Part shown: positions 54,610-63,659 of the stretch, piece by piece | Position numbering within the stretch: the first letter of the stretch is position 1 | Layout of the letters: each line of letters opens with the position of its first letter | Assembly (NCBI RefSeq): GCF_002744175.1 | Contig: NZ_NKHF01000101.1 | Span: 39,404 to 103,403, forward strand | DNA from: Pseudoalteromonas piscicida | Lineage (GTDB): Bacteria > Pseudomonadota > Gammaproteobacteria > Enterobacterales > Alteromonadaceae | DNA length: 64,000 nucleotides | Direction of reading: 5' to 3' | Program-made: the position numbers and the translations under genes | Notes under the pieces: generated by a model | What the model was told of the DNA's origin: nothing | Databases searched by the model: none | What the model saw: the letters and a program-made list of their open reading frames with translations, nothing else

Positions 54610-55767
54610 GTGGACTTTAACCTAAACGAAGATCAACAAGCATTTGCCGATATGGCGTACCAATTTGCAATGAGCGAGCTTGCTCCACATGCAGCAAAAT
54701 GGGATCAAGAGCACATTTTTCCAAAAGACGTAATTCAAAAAGCAGGTGAGCTTGGTTTTTGCGGTCTATATACGCCAGAAGAGGCAGGTGGTCTGGGTTT
54801 ATCTCGCCTTGACTCAAGTATTATTTTTGAACAACTTTCAATGGGATGTACAGCGACTACTGCCATGTTAACTATCCATAATATGGCAACGTGGATGATA
54901 GCGAGCTTTGCAACGGACGAAACCAAAGCAAAATATATGGATCAGTTAGTAACAGGTGAGCTACTGGCTTCTTACTGCTTAACTGAACCAGGTTCTGGCT
55001 CAGATGCCGCATCGCTGAAAACAAAAGCTGTAAAAGAAGGCGATGAGTACGTATTGTCTGGCTCCAAAATGTTTATTTCGGGCGCCGGTGAAACTGACGT
55101 CTTGGTGGTAATGGCAAGAACTGGTGAAGCAGGCCCTAAAGGCATTTCAGCCTTTGTTGTACCCGCAGATGCTGACGGCGTTATTTATGGTAAAGCTGAA
55201 GAGAAAATGGGGTGGAACGCCCAACCTACACGCCTTATTACACTTGAAAACGTTCGTATCCCAGCGGCTAACCTGTTAGGTCAGGAAGGCGAAGGTTTCA
55301 AATTTGCCATGCAAGGCCTTGATGGTGGTCGTATTAATATTGCGACTTGTTCACTGGGGACGGCGCAACAAGCTCTCAATACCGCCAAACAGTATATGCA
55401 AGAGCGTTCTCAGTTTGGTAAGCCTTTAGCGGCGTTCCAAGCACTACAATTTAAAATCGCAGATATGAACACTGAGCTTGTGGCTGCGCGCCAAATGGTT
55501 CGACTTGCGGCATTTAAACTGGATAGTAATGACCCGGAAAAAACCACTTACTGTGCAATGGCAAAACGCTTCGCCACAGATGTTGGCACTAAAGTGTGTG
55601 ATGATGCCCTGCAAATTCATGGTGGTTATGGGTATATCAAAGAGTATCCACTTGAGCGCCACTTACGTGACGTACGTGTTCATCAGATCCTTGAAGGTAC
55701 AAACGAAATCATGCGTGTAATTATTGCACGTCGGATCTTAGCTGAAGGCGCTGCTAGCGTCCTATAA
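54610..55767 (+). CDS. Acyl-CoA dehydrogenase (isobutyryl/2-methylbutyryl-CoA type)
   Basis: 385 residues from the GTG at 54610, which follows AGAGAGG; the frame is open upstream to 54508 but that part overlaps the terminator and matches nothing. The fold is standard: CLTEPGSGSDAASLKTKA, KMFISGAGETDVLVVMARTG and the C-terminal catalytic Glu in QILEGTNEIMRVIIARRIL. Context assigns it to valine/isoleucine oxidation; in related bacteria it is called ivdC. Confidence 0.93.
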   Translation: MDFNLNEDQQAFADMAYQFAMSELAPHAAKWDQEHIFPKDVIQKAGELGFCGLYTPEEAGGLGLSRLDSSIIFEQLSMGCTATTAMLTIHNMATWMIASFATDETKAKYMDQLVTGELLASYCLTEPGSGSDAASLKTKAVKEGDEYVLSGSKMFISGAGETDVLVVMARTGEAGPKGISAFVVPADADGVIYGKAEEKMGWNAQPTRLITLENVRIPAANLLGQEGEGFKFAMQGLDGGRINIATCSLGTAQQALNTAKQYMQERSQFGKPLAAFQALQFKIADMNTELVAARQMVRLAAFKLDSNDPEKTTYCAMAKRFATDVGTKVCDDALQIHGGYGYIKEYPLERHLRDVRVHQILEGTNEIMRVIIARRILAEGAASVL

Positions 55768-55777
55768 GGAGAGCATC

Positions 55778-56554
55778 ATGACTGCACAATTAAAACTCGA
55801 AAAACAAGGCCACACAGCCGTTGTTACGATGTCAAATCCACCCGCGAATACGTGGACTAAAGACACATTAACTGCACTTAAAAATTTAGTAATCGAATTA
55901 AACGCAGATAAAGAAATCTATTCCTTAGTGATCACAGGCGAGGGTGAAAAGTTCTTTTCAGCCGGTGCCGATCTAAACGTATTTGCTGACGGCGACAAAG
56001 GAGTCGCTGCGGATATGTCTCAAGTGTTTGGTGAGGCATTTGAAACATTAAGCGACTTTAGAGGCGTATCTATTGCTGCCATCAATGGTTTTGCTATGGG
56101 TGGCGGCTTAGAAGTGGCGCTGGCATGCGATATTCGCATCGCTGAAGCACAAGCACAAATGGCACTTCCTGAAGCGAAAGTCGGTTTGTTACCTTGTGCT
56201 GGCGGGACACAAAACTTGTCGTGGCTTGTAGGCGAAGGCTGGGCAAAACGTATGATTTTATGCGGTGAACGCTTAAAAGCCGATAAAGCACAGCAAATTG
56301 GCTTAGTTGAAGAAGTGGTCGAGCAGGGGAAAGCACTGGAAGCGGCGCTTGAACTTGCTAAAAAAGTAGAAGATCAAAGCCCTGTTGCAGTGACTGCTTG
56401 TAAGGCACTTATTCAAAAAGGCCGTACTGGCACAATTAATAGTGCACTGCCGCTTGAGCGCGAGTTGTTTGTAACACTATTCGATACGCAAGACCAGAAA
56501 GAAGGTGTGAACGCATTCTTAGAAAAGCGTAAAGCAAATTGGGTGAACGGCTAA
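55778..56554 (+). CDS. Enoyl-CoA hydratase
   Basis: 258 residues, crotonase fold. The oxyanion-hole parts FFSAGADLNVFAD and NGFAMGGGLEVALACDIRIAE and the LPEAKVGLLPCAGGTQNL segment are clear. It would hydrate methacrylyl-CoA or tiglyl-CoA. Its stop overlaps the next start by one base. Confidence 0.93.
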   Translation: MTAQLKLEKQGHTAVVTMSNPPANTWTKDTLTALKNLVIELNADKEIYSLVITGEGEKFFSAGADLNVFADGDKGVAADMSQVFGEAFETLSDFRGVSIAAINGFAMGGGLEVALACDIRIAEAQAQMALPEAKVGLLPCAGGTQNLSWLVGEGWAKRMILCGERLKADKAQQIGLVEEVVEQGKALEAALELAKKVEDQSPVAVTACKALIQKGRTGTINSALPLERELFVTLFDTQDQKEGVNAFLEKRKANWVNG

Positions 56555-57693
56555 TGGTTGAGTTTGAGCTAATAAATCATGAAGAGGCGCCGGTTATATT
56601 CGAGCAGGCCACTTGCCATAACGGGATGAAAATAGCCTTAGCAACACTTAATGCGCCAAAAGCATTGAATGCATTAAACCTCGATATGATCCGTTTGCTC
56701 GAGCCACAACTAGCAGCTTGGGCAAACGACCCGCAAATCGCAATGGTCGTGTTAAAAGGTGCAGGAGAAAAGGCGTTTTGTGCAGGCGGCGATGTAGTGA
56801 GTTTATATCGCGAAATGTCATCAGATACCAGTAACGCGTTAATAGAAACCTTTTTCAGCGAAGAGTATCGGTTAGATTATCAAATCCATAACTATGATAA
56901 GCCAATTCTTCTTTGGGGGAATGGCATCATTATGGGTGGTGGACTGGGTTTAACAGCTGGTGCCAGCCATAAAGTGATGACGGAAACGTCACGTATCGCT
57001 ATGCCAGAGATCACCATTGGCTTATACCCTGATGTTGGTGGTAGCTATTTTCTCAATAAAATGCCAAAAGGCGTTGGACTATTCTTGGGACTCACAGCTG
57101 CAAACATTAACGCTGCAGATGCCAAGCTGGTCGGCCTCGCCGATCATTTTATGGACTCAGAAAAGTTGAGCTTACTGTTACAAAACTTAGTTGAAGTGAA
57201 TTGGGGTAAAACCAATGTTTTAAACCATGAGAAGTTAACTCAACTGTTGTTGTCGTTAGATGAAGCATCACATACGCCGCCAAAAAGTGAAATTAAACCA
57301 CTGATCAAGTCATTCGAAGCGCTTGATGAGATTAGCACTTTATCTGAGCAAGTTGATTTTATCCTGAGTATGGATAGCACTGACAATAAATGGCTTGCAA
57401 AAGCGCAAGCTGCATTAAAACATGGCTCACCATTAAGCGCAGCCCTTGTGAAAGCGCAACTCAAGCGCAGTAACGGCAAAACGCTCAAAGACTGCTTTAA
57501 ACAAGAGTTAGGGATGTCGGTAAGAGCTGGGGAGTTTGGTGAGTTTCAAGAAGGTGTTCGCGCCTTGCTGATTGATAAAGACGGCCAACCGAACTGGCGC
57601 TTTAAGTCTGTGGCTGAAGTAACACAAGACGCGCTCGATAGCTTTTTCGCACCTCGTTGGGATGATAATAATCACCCATTACGTGACCTATAA
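56554..57693 (+). CDS. 3-hydroxyisobutyryl-CoA hydrolase
   Basis: 379 residues from the ATG at 56554, which overlaps the preceding TAA by one base; the frame can be extended to a TTG at 56539. The crotonase fold is of hydrolase type: FCAGGDVVSLYREM, NGIIMGGGLGLTAGASHKV and MPEITIGLYPDVGGSYFLNK. It frees 3-hydroxyisobutyrate for MmsB in valine breakdown. Confidence 0.94.
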   Translation: MVEFELINHEEAPVIFEQATCHNGMKIALATLNAPKALNALNLDMIRLLEPQLAAWANDPQIAMVVLKGAGEKAFCAGGDVVSLYREMSSDTSNALIETFFSEEYRLDYQIHNYDKPILLWGNGIIMGGGLGLTAGASHKVMTETSRIAMPEITIGLYPDVGGSYFLNKMPKGVGLFLGLTAANINAADAKLVGLADHFMDSEKLSLLLQNLVEVNWGKTNVLNHEKLTQLLLSLDEASHTPPKSEIKPLIKSFEALDEISTLSEQVDFILSMDSTDNKWLAKAQAALKHGSPLSAALVKAQLKRSNGKTLKDCFKQELGMSVRAGEFGEFQEGVRALLIDKDGQPNWRFKSVAEVTQDALDSFFAPRWDDNNHPLRDL

Positions 57694-57705
57694 GGAGTGA
57701 CTGAC

Positions 57706-58593
57706 ATGGCACAAGTAGGATTTATCGGTTTAGGTAATATGGGTGGGCCAATGGCCATTAACCTATTGAAGGCCGGCCACCAAGTATGTGTATTCGATTT
57801 AAACCCTGAGGCTGTTGCGACGCTAGAAGCAAGTGGCGCGACGAAAGCGACCGTTGTGAGCGATGTATGTCGCGAAGCCGATTATGTGATCAGCATGTTG
57901 CCTGCAGGGAAGCATGTTCGTGCGGTGTATACCGGCGATGATGGGTTAATTAATTATCTTGGTAAAAATACACAAGTGATTGATTGTTCCACCATTGATG
58001 CTGAATCAGCTCAGTTTGTTGGGAACAAGTTAGCTGAGTCGGGAATTGCATTTGTCGATGCCCCCGTTTCTGGTGGTGTTGCAGGCGCAGCAGCGGGCAC
58101 GTTAACGTTTATTGTGGGTGGTAACAAGGCTGACTTTGAACGTGCTCACGTGGTACTAACCAATATGGGTAAGAATATCTTCCATGCTGGTGATATTGGC
58201 GCGGGACAAGTCGCTAAGATATGTAACAATATGCTGCTATCAATACTTATGGCAGGCACAAGTGAAGCACTGCAAATGGGTGTTGACCATGGCTTAGATC
58301 CCAAAGTATTGAGCGAAATTATGCTAAATAGCTCAGGTCGTAACTGGACGCTTGAGCTCTACAACCCATGTCCTGATGTACTAGAAAATGTGCCTTCTTC
58401 GAACGGTTATAAACCAGGCTTTATGGTTGACTTAATGGCTAAAGATCTGGGCCTTGCGATGCAGTCCGCGCAGCAAACCAACTCGGCAACTCCGATGGGG
58501 GCGCTGGCTAAGAATCTGTATAACTTGATGCAGAATCAAGGTAAAGGCAGTGAAGACTTTAGTGCGATTTTTAAGCTTTATTCAGAGAAATAG
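57706..58593 (+). CDS. mmsB: 3-hydroxyisobutyrate dehydrogenase
   Basis: 295 residues from the ATG at 57706 (AAGGAG upstream). It has the Rossmann motif GFIGLGNMGGPMA, the substrate loop APVSGGVAGAAAGTL and the catalytic Lys in GQVAKICNNML. It oxidises 3-hydroxyisobutyrate to methylmalonate semialdehyde for MmsA. Confidence 0.96.
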   Translation: MAQVGFIGLGNMGGPMAINLLKAGHQVCVFDLNPEAVATLEASGATKATVVSDVCREADYVISMLPAGKHVRAVYTGDDGLINYLGKNTQVIDCSTIDAESAQFVGNKLAESGIAFVDAPVSGGVAGAAAGTLTFIVGGNKADFERAHVVLTNMGKNIFHAGDIGAGQVAKICNNMLLSILMAGTSEALQMGVDHGLDPKVLSEIMLNSSGRNWTLELYNPCPDVLENVPSSNGYKPGFMVDLMAKDLGLAMQSAQQTNSATPMGALAKNLYNLMQNQGKGSEDFSAIFKLYSEK

Positions 58594-58599
58594 GACACT

Positions 58600-59361
58600 A
58601 TGGATATTAACAATAAAACAGTTGTGATCACCGGTGGTGCGCAGGGGTTAGGCCTTGCAATGGCAACTGAAATGGCAAAGCAAGGTGCTAACCTTGCGCT
58701 AATAGATATGCAAGAAGATGTACTTGCAGAAGCGAAAAGTGAACTGGCGCAATTTAACACAGAAGTTAAAACTTATGTTGCCAATGTAAGTCAAGAATCT
58801 GATGTAGAAAATGTGTTTAATGCCATCGTGAATGACTTTGGCGGGATTTCAGTGTTAATCAATAACGCTGGTATTTTACGTGACGGTTTGCTACTTAAAG
58901 CGAAAGACGGGCAAGTCATCGATAAAATGTCGCTGTCGCAATTTCAATCCGTTATTGATGTGAATCTAACCGGTGTTTTCCTTTGTGGTCGCGAAGCTGC
59001 TGTCAAAATGGTTGAAGCGGGTAACGGCGGCGTGATTATTAATATGTCGAGTGTTGCACGAGCTGGTAATATGGGACAAACCAATTATTCGGCGGCCAAG
59101 TCAGGCGTTGTAGCAATGACTACCAGCTGGGCTAAAGAGTTAGGCCGCTTTGGTATTCGTGTAGGCGCAATTGCGCCCGGTGTGATCCGCACCAAAATGA
59201 CCGATGCAATGAAGCCTGAAGCAAAAGAGCGCTTGGTGAAAATGAAGCCAGTTGGGCGTCTTGGCGAAGCACAAGAGATTGCTCATACAGCAAAATACAT
59301 TATTGAAAACGATTTCTTTACGGGACGTGTCGTCGAAATTGACGGTGGCATTCGCCTGTAA
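58600..59361 (+). CDS. SDR-family 3-hydroxyacyl-CoA dehydrogenase
   Basis: 253 residues. TGGAQGLG binds NAD, NNAG lies near residue 87, and the catalytic Ser (NMSSVARAG) and Tyr-x3-Lys (NYSAAKSG) are present. It would oxidise 2-methyl-3-hydroxybutyryl-CoA in isoleucine degradation (called ivdG in related bacteria); this rests on context. It is the last gene of the cluster. Confidence 0.9.
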   Translation: MDINNKTVVITGGAQGLGLAMATEMAKQGANLALIDMQEDVLAEAKSELAQFNTEVKTYVANVSQESDVENVFNAIVNDFGGISVLINNAGILRDGLLLKAKDGQVIDKMSLSQFQSVIDVNLTGVFLCGREAAVKMVEAGNGGVIINMSSVARAGNMGQTNYSAAKSGVVAMTTSWAKELGRFGIRVGAIAPGVIRTKMTDAMKPEAKERLVKMKPVGRLGEAQEIAHTAKYIIENDFFTGRVVEIDGGIRL

Positions 59362-59415
59362 CGAAAAAAGGCTTGGTTTTACAGTGTGTATTCCAAGTTC
59401 CTACTTGAGTGTGTG

Positions 59416-59444
59416 AAGCGGCAATGCATATTGCCGCTTTTTTA
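59416..59444 (+). terminator. Terminator after the valine/isoleucine gene cluster
   Basis: AAGCGGCAAT and ATTGCCGCTT form a perfect 10-bp stem with a 4-nt loop, followed by a T-run. Confidence 0.92.
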
Positions 59445-59477
59445 TTTGAAAGACATAAAATTAGTTAGGAGAAATGC

Positions 59478-59867
59478 TTGAAATTATCTGGGATACATCA
59501 CGTCGCAGTTATTTGTTCTGACTACCAAAGATCAAAGGTATTTTATACCGAAGTACTTGGTTTACGTATACTCAATGAAAGCTATCGAAAAGATAAAGCG
59601 TCTTTTAAATTAGATCTTGCGTTGCCAGATGGGGGGCAGATTGAGTTGTTTTCTTTTCCTAACTCGCCAAAACGACCATCATATCCAGAGGCGCAAGGAC
59701 TGAGACATTTAGCATTTAGCGTGTCAGATATTGAAACTTGTATTGCGCACCTTTTGCGGCATCAAGTTGCTGTGGAGCCTGTTCGAATCGATGAATTTAC
59801 GGGAAAACGGTTTACCTTCTTCAGTGACCCTGATGGCTTGCCGCTGGAGCTATATGAGCAATGTTAA
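59478..59867 (+). CDS. VOC-family protein (YaeR/glyoxalase-like)
   Basis: 129 residues starting with a TTG at 59478 behind AGGAGAA. GIHHVAVICSDYQRSKVFYTEVLGLR and the C-terminal FFSDPDGLPLELYEQ are standard VOC motifs; His7, His77 (LRHLAF) and Glu (LELYE) could bind a metal. It matches YaeR more than lactoylglutathione lyase. The substrate is unknown. Confidence 0.88.
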   Translation: MKLSGIHHVAVICSDYQRSKVFYTEVLGLRILNESYRKDKASFKLDLALPDGGQIELFSFPNSPKRPSYPEAQGLRHLAFSVSDIETCIAHLLRHQVAVEPVRIDEFTGKRFTFFSDPDGLPLELYEQC

Positions 59868-59896
59868 GATAGTAATTTCTTTAAAAGGGCTAAATT

Positions 59897-60193
59897 ATGT
59901 ATGAGATGTTAGTGGCGATGGAAATTCATAACAGCGAGGGATATGCCAAATATCGTAAAGCGATGAAGCCAATCTTAAAACAATATGGCGGTGGATTTAG
60001 TAACGATTTCCACATTGCAGAAACCTTGCTAACCGAGGGGCGGTGTCAAGCAAATCGACTTTTTACAATATATTTTCCTGATCAAGCTTCAATGGAATCC
60101 TTCTTCAGTGACGCTGAATATGAAGCGGTTAAAGCGCGACACTTTGAAGATAGCGTCAGTAGGTTTGATATTTTGGCGAGCTACACTAGATAA
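59897..60193 (+). CDS. DUF1330 domain protein
   Basis: 98 residues. It reads as a ferredoxin-like alpha/beta barrel of the DUF1330 type: EIHNSEGYAKYRKAMKPILKQYGGGF followed by FPDQASMESFFSDAEYEAVKARHFEDS. The function is unknown. It lies 29 bases after the VOC gene and is probably co-transcribed. Confidence 0.82.
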   Translation: MYEMLVAMEIHNSEGYAKYRKAMKPILKQYGGGFSNDFHIAETLLTEGRCQANRLFTIYFPDQASMESFFSDAEYEAVKARHFEDSVSRFDILASYTR

Positions 60194-60293
60194 GGCTAAA
60201 ACAAGGAGCAAAATTGGGTAAAGTTTATTCTATGTGGGTCGATAACGTTTAATAACTCCGCGGTAAATTGAATTTGTAACAAGGATATAGGTT

Positions 60294-61706
60294 ATGAATA
60301 TAAGACCACCATATCAAATGAATAACGGCAATGTTGTAAACTCAACATCGTCAGAAAAACTACATGAAAAGGTCAGAGAAGTTGCGACAAATAGGGCCGA
60401 CGATGAGCCCAATCAATTACCTAGTTCAGACAATGAATTAACTATTGATTTTTCTTACACACAATCACCAGTCACCTATAATAAGCAGTTAATACGTGGG
60501 CTGGAGCTTGGAATGCTGGGCTTAACCCATTATGGAATTAATCGAGAACATATCGGCACGGATGAAAATGGTCATATCTATAGAGACACCTATGGCGATT
60601 TTGAAGGACGTGAAAAAATAGATGAATTTTTGGCGATATTCGATCGGTTAGATGAAAAGCAACAGTTTGAATTTGCTCACTTTAAACCAACAGACGCGCT
60701 TTTAGATGTCGCCAGTAGACTTTCGGATGAAGAACTTGGAGAGCTTACCGATTTTATTGTCAAATCGTTGTCCATCAACTTATTCGGTAAAAAAAAGGAT
60801 GATTACTCTACCGAGCTGATAAATAAGCTCAGCAATATGTCAGATGAAGTATTGCAAGACACAGTAAAAACCATGTCAAAACTGATGGAGCAGGCCGACA
60901 ATAAAGTGTTTGCTGAACCAAACTTACCCCCTTACTTACTTGACAAAGACGGTCACACTGATTTTGATTTAAGTGTGAGAGATTTGGACTTTTTTGAAGG
61001 TGTAAATGCTTTCGGCAATATGAATAATCAGCTACTTAATGATTTTGCACAGTTTGTCGTTGGTAACAAATTCTCAGATGGAGAGTTACTTGAACTCAAT
61101 GCAACTCTCTCTAATGCAGACTTTGATACCAGTAAAGGGATATTGGATATGGCAACTTTAGTCAAGGCTAGTGATAGAACTAGCTTTATGGAAATGTTGA
61201 GCGAGGTTGATATCGATGAGCCAAATAACCTGTTTTCACGACTGAGCAAACTGAATTACAAGGCCGAAAATACTGAGTATTTTAAAACAGATAATCAGGA
61301 ATACGTAAGATATGAAGGGAAGCCTGCCGACGATAATGAAAGAAGCCGGCTATATAAGCAACTTATAAAAGCGTATGAGACCCAAGGTGTTGGTTGGATG
61401 AACGACGTGCTTGAGCAATCCAAAGAGGCGCCTGTTAAAACCCAGCTTAATATGTGGTTATCTATCTTAGAAGATGTTGAAGAAAATCCTGAAGCTTTCA
61501 AACACTCGGATTCAGTTGAGACCTGGATGGAGAAGAATTTAGCGGGCATTGTTGACGATCACTACCGAGATATTAAAGAGAAGATATTTGAGCGTAATGA
61601 GGAGCTAGATCACTTTCTCGACATGGATATGCTTGAGCTGATTGAGTTAGATGAAACTGAGGCTGAAGAATCAAAGCCTGATGAGCAAGCACCTGGTTCT
61701 CAATAG
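60294..61706 (+). CDS. Large acidic cytoplasmic protein of unknown function
   Basis: 470 residues without a single Cys, signal peptide or membrane segment, and strongly acidic. The first 60 residues look disordered (MNIRPPYQMNNGNVVNSTSS). The rest is predicted helical by eye. Three degenerate SDE-L motifs recur: SDEELGELTDFI at 144, SDEVLQDTVKTM at 183 and SDGELLELNATL at 261, each opening a helix, so it may be a tandem-repeat protein. The tail is Glu/Asp-rich. AGGA precedes the ATG at 60294. I recognise no family. Confidence 0.8.
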   Translation: MNIRPPYQMNNGNVVNSTSSEKLHEKVREVATNRADDEPNQLPSSDNELTIDFSYTQSPVTYNKQLIRGLELGMLGLTHYGINREHIGTDENGHIYRDTYGDFEGREKIDEFLAIFDRLDEKQQFEFAHFKPTDALLDVASRLSDEELGELTDFIVKSLSINLFGKKKDDYSTELINKLSNMSDEVLQDTVKTMSKLMEQADNKVFAEPNLPPYLLDKDGHTDFDLSVRDLDFFEGVNAFGNMNNQLLNDFAQFVVGNKFSDGELLELNATLSNADFDTSKGILDMATLVKASDRTSFMEMLSEVDIDEPNNLFSRLSKLNYKAENTEYFKTDNQEYVRYEGKPADDNERSRLYKQLIKAYETQGVGWMNDVLEQSKEAPVKTQLNMWLSILEDVEENPEAFKHSDSVETWMEKNLAGIVDDHYRDIKEKIFERNEELDHFLDMDMLELIELDETEAEESKPDEQAPGSQ

Positions 61707-61781
61707 AATGTCTATCACTTTGCGAAAATTGTTCTACACTTAGCTGATAACTGAACAAGTTAAGTATTTCAAGAGCTTGTT

Positions 61782-61955
61782 ATACCAAATGTATTAAGTA
61801 AATGCGCTATTTGAAGCACAGAAATAGTTTTAGTAGCTAGGCAAGTAGCTAGGCAAAAAATTTTGCTATTTAGTCGTTCTAAATGAGAAATTTCTAACGA
61901 CGCCAATATGCTATTTCATCCTTCAAATTGATTCGAAAATTAATTCAATTGGTAT
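61782..61955. repeat. MITE-like repeat, full-length copy C
   Basis: About 174 bases with ends ATACCAA and TTGGTAT as terminal inverted repeats (TTATACCAA / TTGGTATTATAA with flanks). It carries a 12-base internal duplication (TAGCTAGGCAAG, near 61835-61855) not seen in copy A. It lies 51 bases upstream of the H-NOX start. It has no coding potential. Confidence 0.82.
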
Positions 61956-62006
61956 TATAACTCGTTGCGAAATTACGGCATCGCAGGTTGATTTCAGGAG
62001 AATATG

Positions 62007-62546
62007 ATGCGAGGTGTAATATTTAGGGGTCTTGAAGAGTTAGTAATTGAAGCGCTTGGCATGCAGGCATGGGACGAATTATTAGAAGCTTACGCACCAA
62101 CGGGGAGAGTATATGTTTCACCTACGTCTTACCCTGATGAAGAGTTATTTGCGCTGGCTCAGGGAGTGGCGGCTAAGCTGGGTAAACCTTTAACTGAGGT
62201 CTTAGCTATATTTGGCCAGTCACTATTTGGTTTTCTAGCTGAAAAGCATAAAGGGATCGCGGCTAAGTTTGAGTCATTTGAGGAGCTAGTTTTATCTATT
62301 GATAGTGTGATCCATATGGAAGTGAAAAAGCTCTATGATGAACCTAACCTGCCGTCAATTAATGTTGTAAAAGAGGACGATAAGACACTCATACTAGAAT
62401 ATTGCTCGAAACGGAAGCTATGCTTTTGTGCGGAAGGGTTGCTGCATGGTGCTGCTCAGCATTACAGTCGTAAACTATCAATCGAGCACCCTCAATGCAT
62501 GCATAATGGCGCTGAGCATTGCACATTAATCCTGCATCTGGATTGA
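62007..62546 (+). CDS. H-NOX heme nitric-oxide sensor
   Basis: 179 residues from the second of two adjacent ATGs; this start puts the proximal heme ligand at His103 (VIHMEVKKLY), as in Shewanella oneidensis H-NOX. The heme-propionate motif Y-x-S-x-R is at 132-136 (YCSKR). The zinc site of the SoH-NOX type is complete: Cys139, His161, Cys164 and Cys172. It binds NO on ferrous heme and controls a partner kinase. The kinase gene follows after 3 bases. Confidence 0.96.
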   Translation: MRGVIFRGLEELVIEALGMQAWDELLEAYAPTGRVYVSPTSYPDEELFALAQGVAAKLGKPLTEVLAIFGQSLFGFLAEKHKGIAAKFESFEELVLSIDSVIHMEVKKLYDEPNLPSINVVKEDDKTLILEYCSKRKLCFCAEGLLHGAAQHYSRKLSIEHPQCMHNGAEHCTLILHLD

Positions 62547-62549
62547 CCT

Positions 62550-63527
62550 ATGCAGGAGGATAATGAATATAAAAAGGCGTATCTAAGAGAAAAGCGGGCG
62601 CGGGACGAAGTTGAGTCTTTGCTTGAAGAGAAAACTCGTGCTTTATATCTTGCTAATCAAACACTTGAGCGCCAACTTGAGCAGTTGAAAAATCAACAGG
62701 CAGTTCTTATTAATAACGACAGAATGGCGACACTCGGTACTCTCTCGTCAGGTGTAGCACATGAACTGAATAATCCGTTGGCCTATGTTGCAGGAAATCT
62801 AGAGGCGCTTCATTATTACGTGCCAGTGTTATTGGAGTTAATTGACACGGTGAAAGTGTCGACACAAGCGCAGTTAACTAGTGACACCTTGGCTATGAAG
62901 CTTAACGACATATATGTTAGCAAAAATTTAGGAGATCTGGCAGAGGATTTACCTGAGCTAATCGATGATACCTTACATGGCTGTGAGCGCATAAAAACCA
63001 TAGTGGGTGATTTAATGAACTTTTCCCGCTCAAACAACGATAGCTTTGCTAAAGCCCCTCTCAAACCAATAGTTGAAGACACTCTTCGTCTACTCAATGG
63101 CCAGTTAAAGGGGTTGGAATTAACCATTGCAGTGGAAGAGGTCCCTGCAATTTTATGTAAAGACGGTGCAATAAAACAAGCAATTATTAACCTATTAGCT
63201 AACGCAAAATATGCGGTAGAGATGAGCCATAAACCGCATAAAGCCATAGAAGTATTGCTGGCCCTAGGCCACGAGGAGAATATTGTATTGAGCATTAGTG
63301 ATAATGGGATCGGTATCGACCCTGATGTTATCCCTAGGCTATTTGACCCATTTTTTACAACCAAACCCGTAGGTGAGGGTACTGGGATGGGCTTGGCTGT
63401 GACTCATGCGATAGTTAAAGAACATCAAGGAAAGATTGAAGTGCAAAGTCAAGAAGGGGTTGGCAGCCAGTTTACTGTGTCTTTACCACTAGCTCTCAAA
63501 CGAGAGGCTGAACCTCAATTTCCGTAG
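62550..63527 (+). CDS. Histidine kinase partner of H-NOX (HnoK-like)
   Basis: 325 residues with no membrane segment. An N-terminal coiled coil (about 5-55) leads to the H-box GTLSSGVAHELNNPLAYV (His71), the N-box IINLLANAKYAV, the G1 box DNGIGIDP, the F-box FDPFFTTK and G2 GTGMGLAV. It lacks a sensor domain of its own, so H-NOX is the input. There is no receiver domain, so it is not a hybrid kinase. Its ATG lacks a ribosome binding site; coupling to the H-NOX stop 3 bases before would serve. Confidence 0.93.
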   Translation: MQEDNEYKKAYLREKRARDEVESLLEEKTRALYLANQTLERQLEQLKNQQAVLINNDRMATLGTLSSGVAHELNNPLAYVAGNLEALHYYVPVLLELIDTVKVSTQAQLTSDTLAMKLNDIYVSKNLGDLAEDLPELIDDTLHGCERIKTIVGDLMNFSRSNNDSFAKAPLKPIVEDTLRLLNGQLKGLELTIAVEEVPAILCKDGAIKQAIINLLANAKYAVEMSHKPHKAIEVLLALGHEENIVLSISDNGIGIDPDVIPRLFDPFFTTKPVGEGTGMGLAVTHAIVKEHQGKIEVQSQEGVGSQFTVSLPLALKREAEPQFP

Positions 63528-63542
63528 CTTATAGCTGACCAA

Positions 63543-63575
63543 GCGGTGTTCACTACTCAGTTAACACCGCATTTT
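63543..63575 (+). terminator. Weak terminator after the kinase gene
   Basis: A perfect 8-bp stem with a 12-nt loop is followed only by ATTTTA. Confidence 0.5.
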
Positions 63576-63659
63576 ACCAAGTTGTTGTAACGATTACCGA
63601 CCACCTCTCCGTTCAACAAAGTAGTGGCTTCTATACCTAAGACAGTATTCAAATCAATT

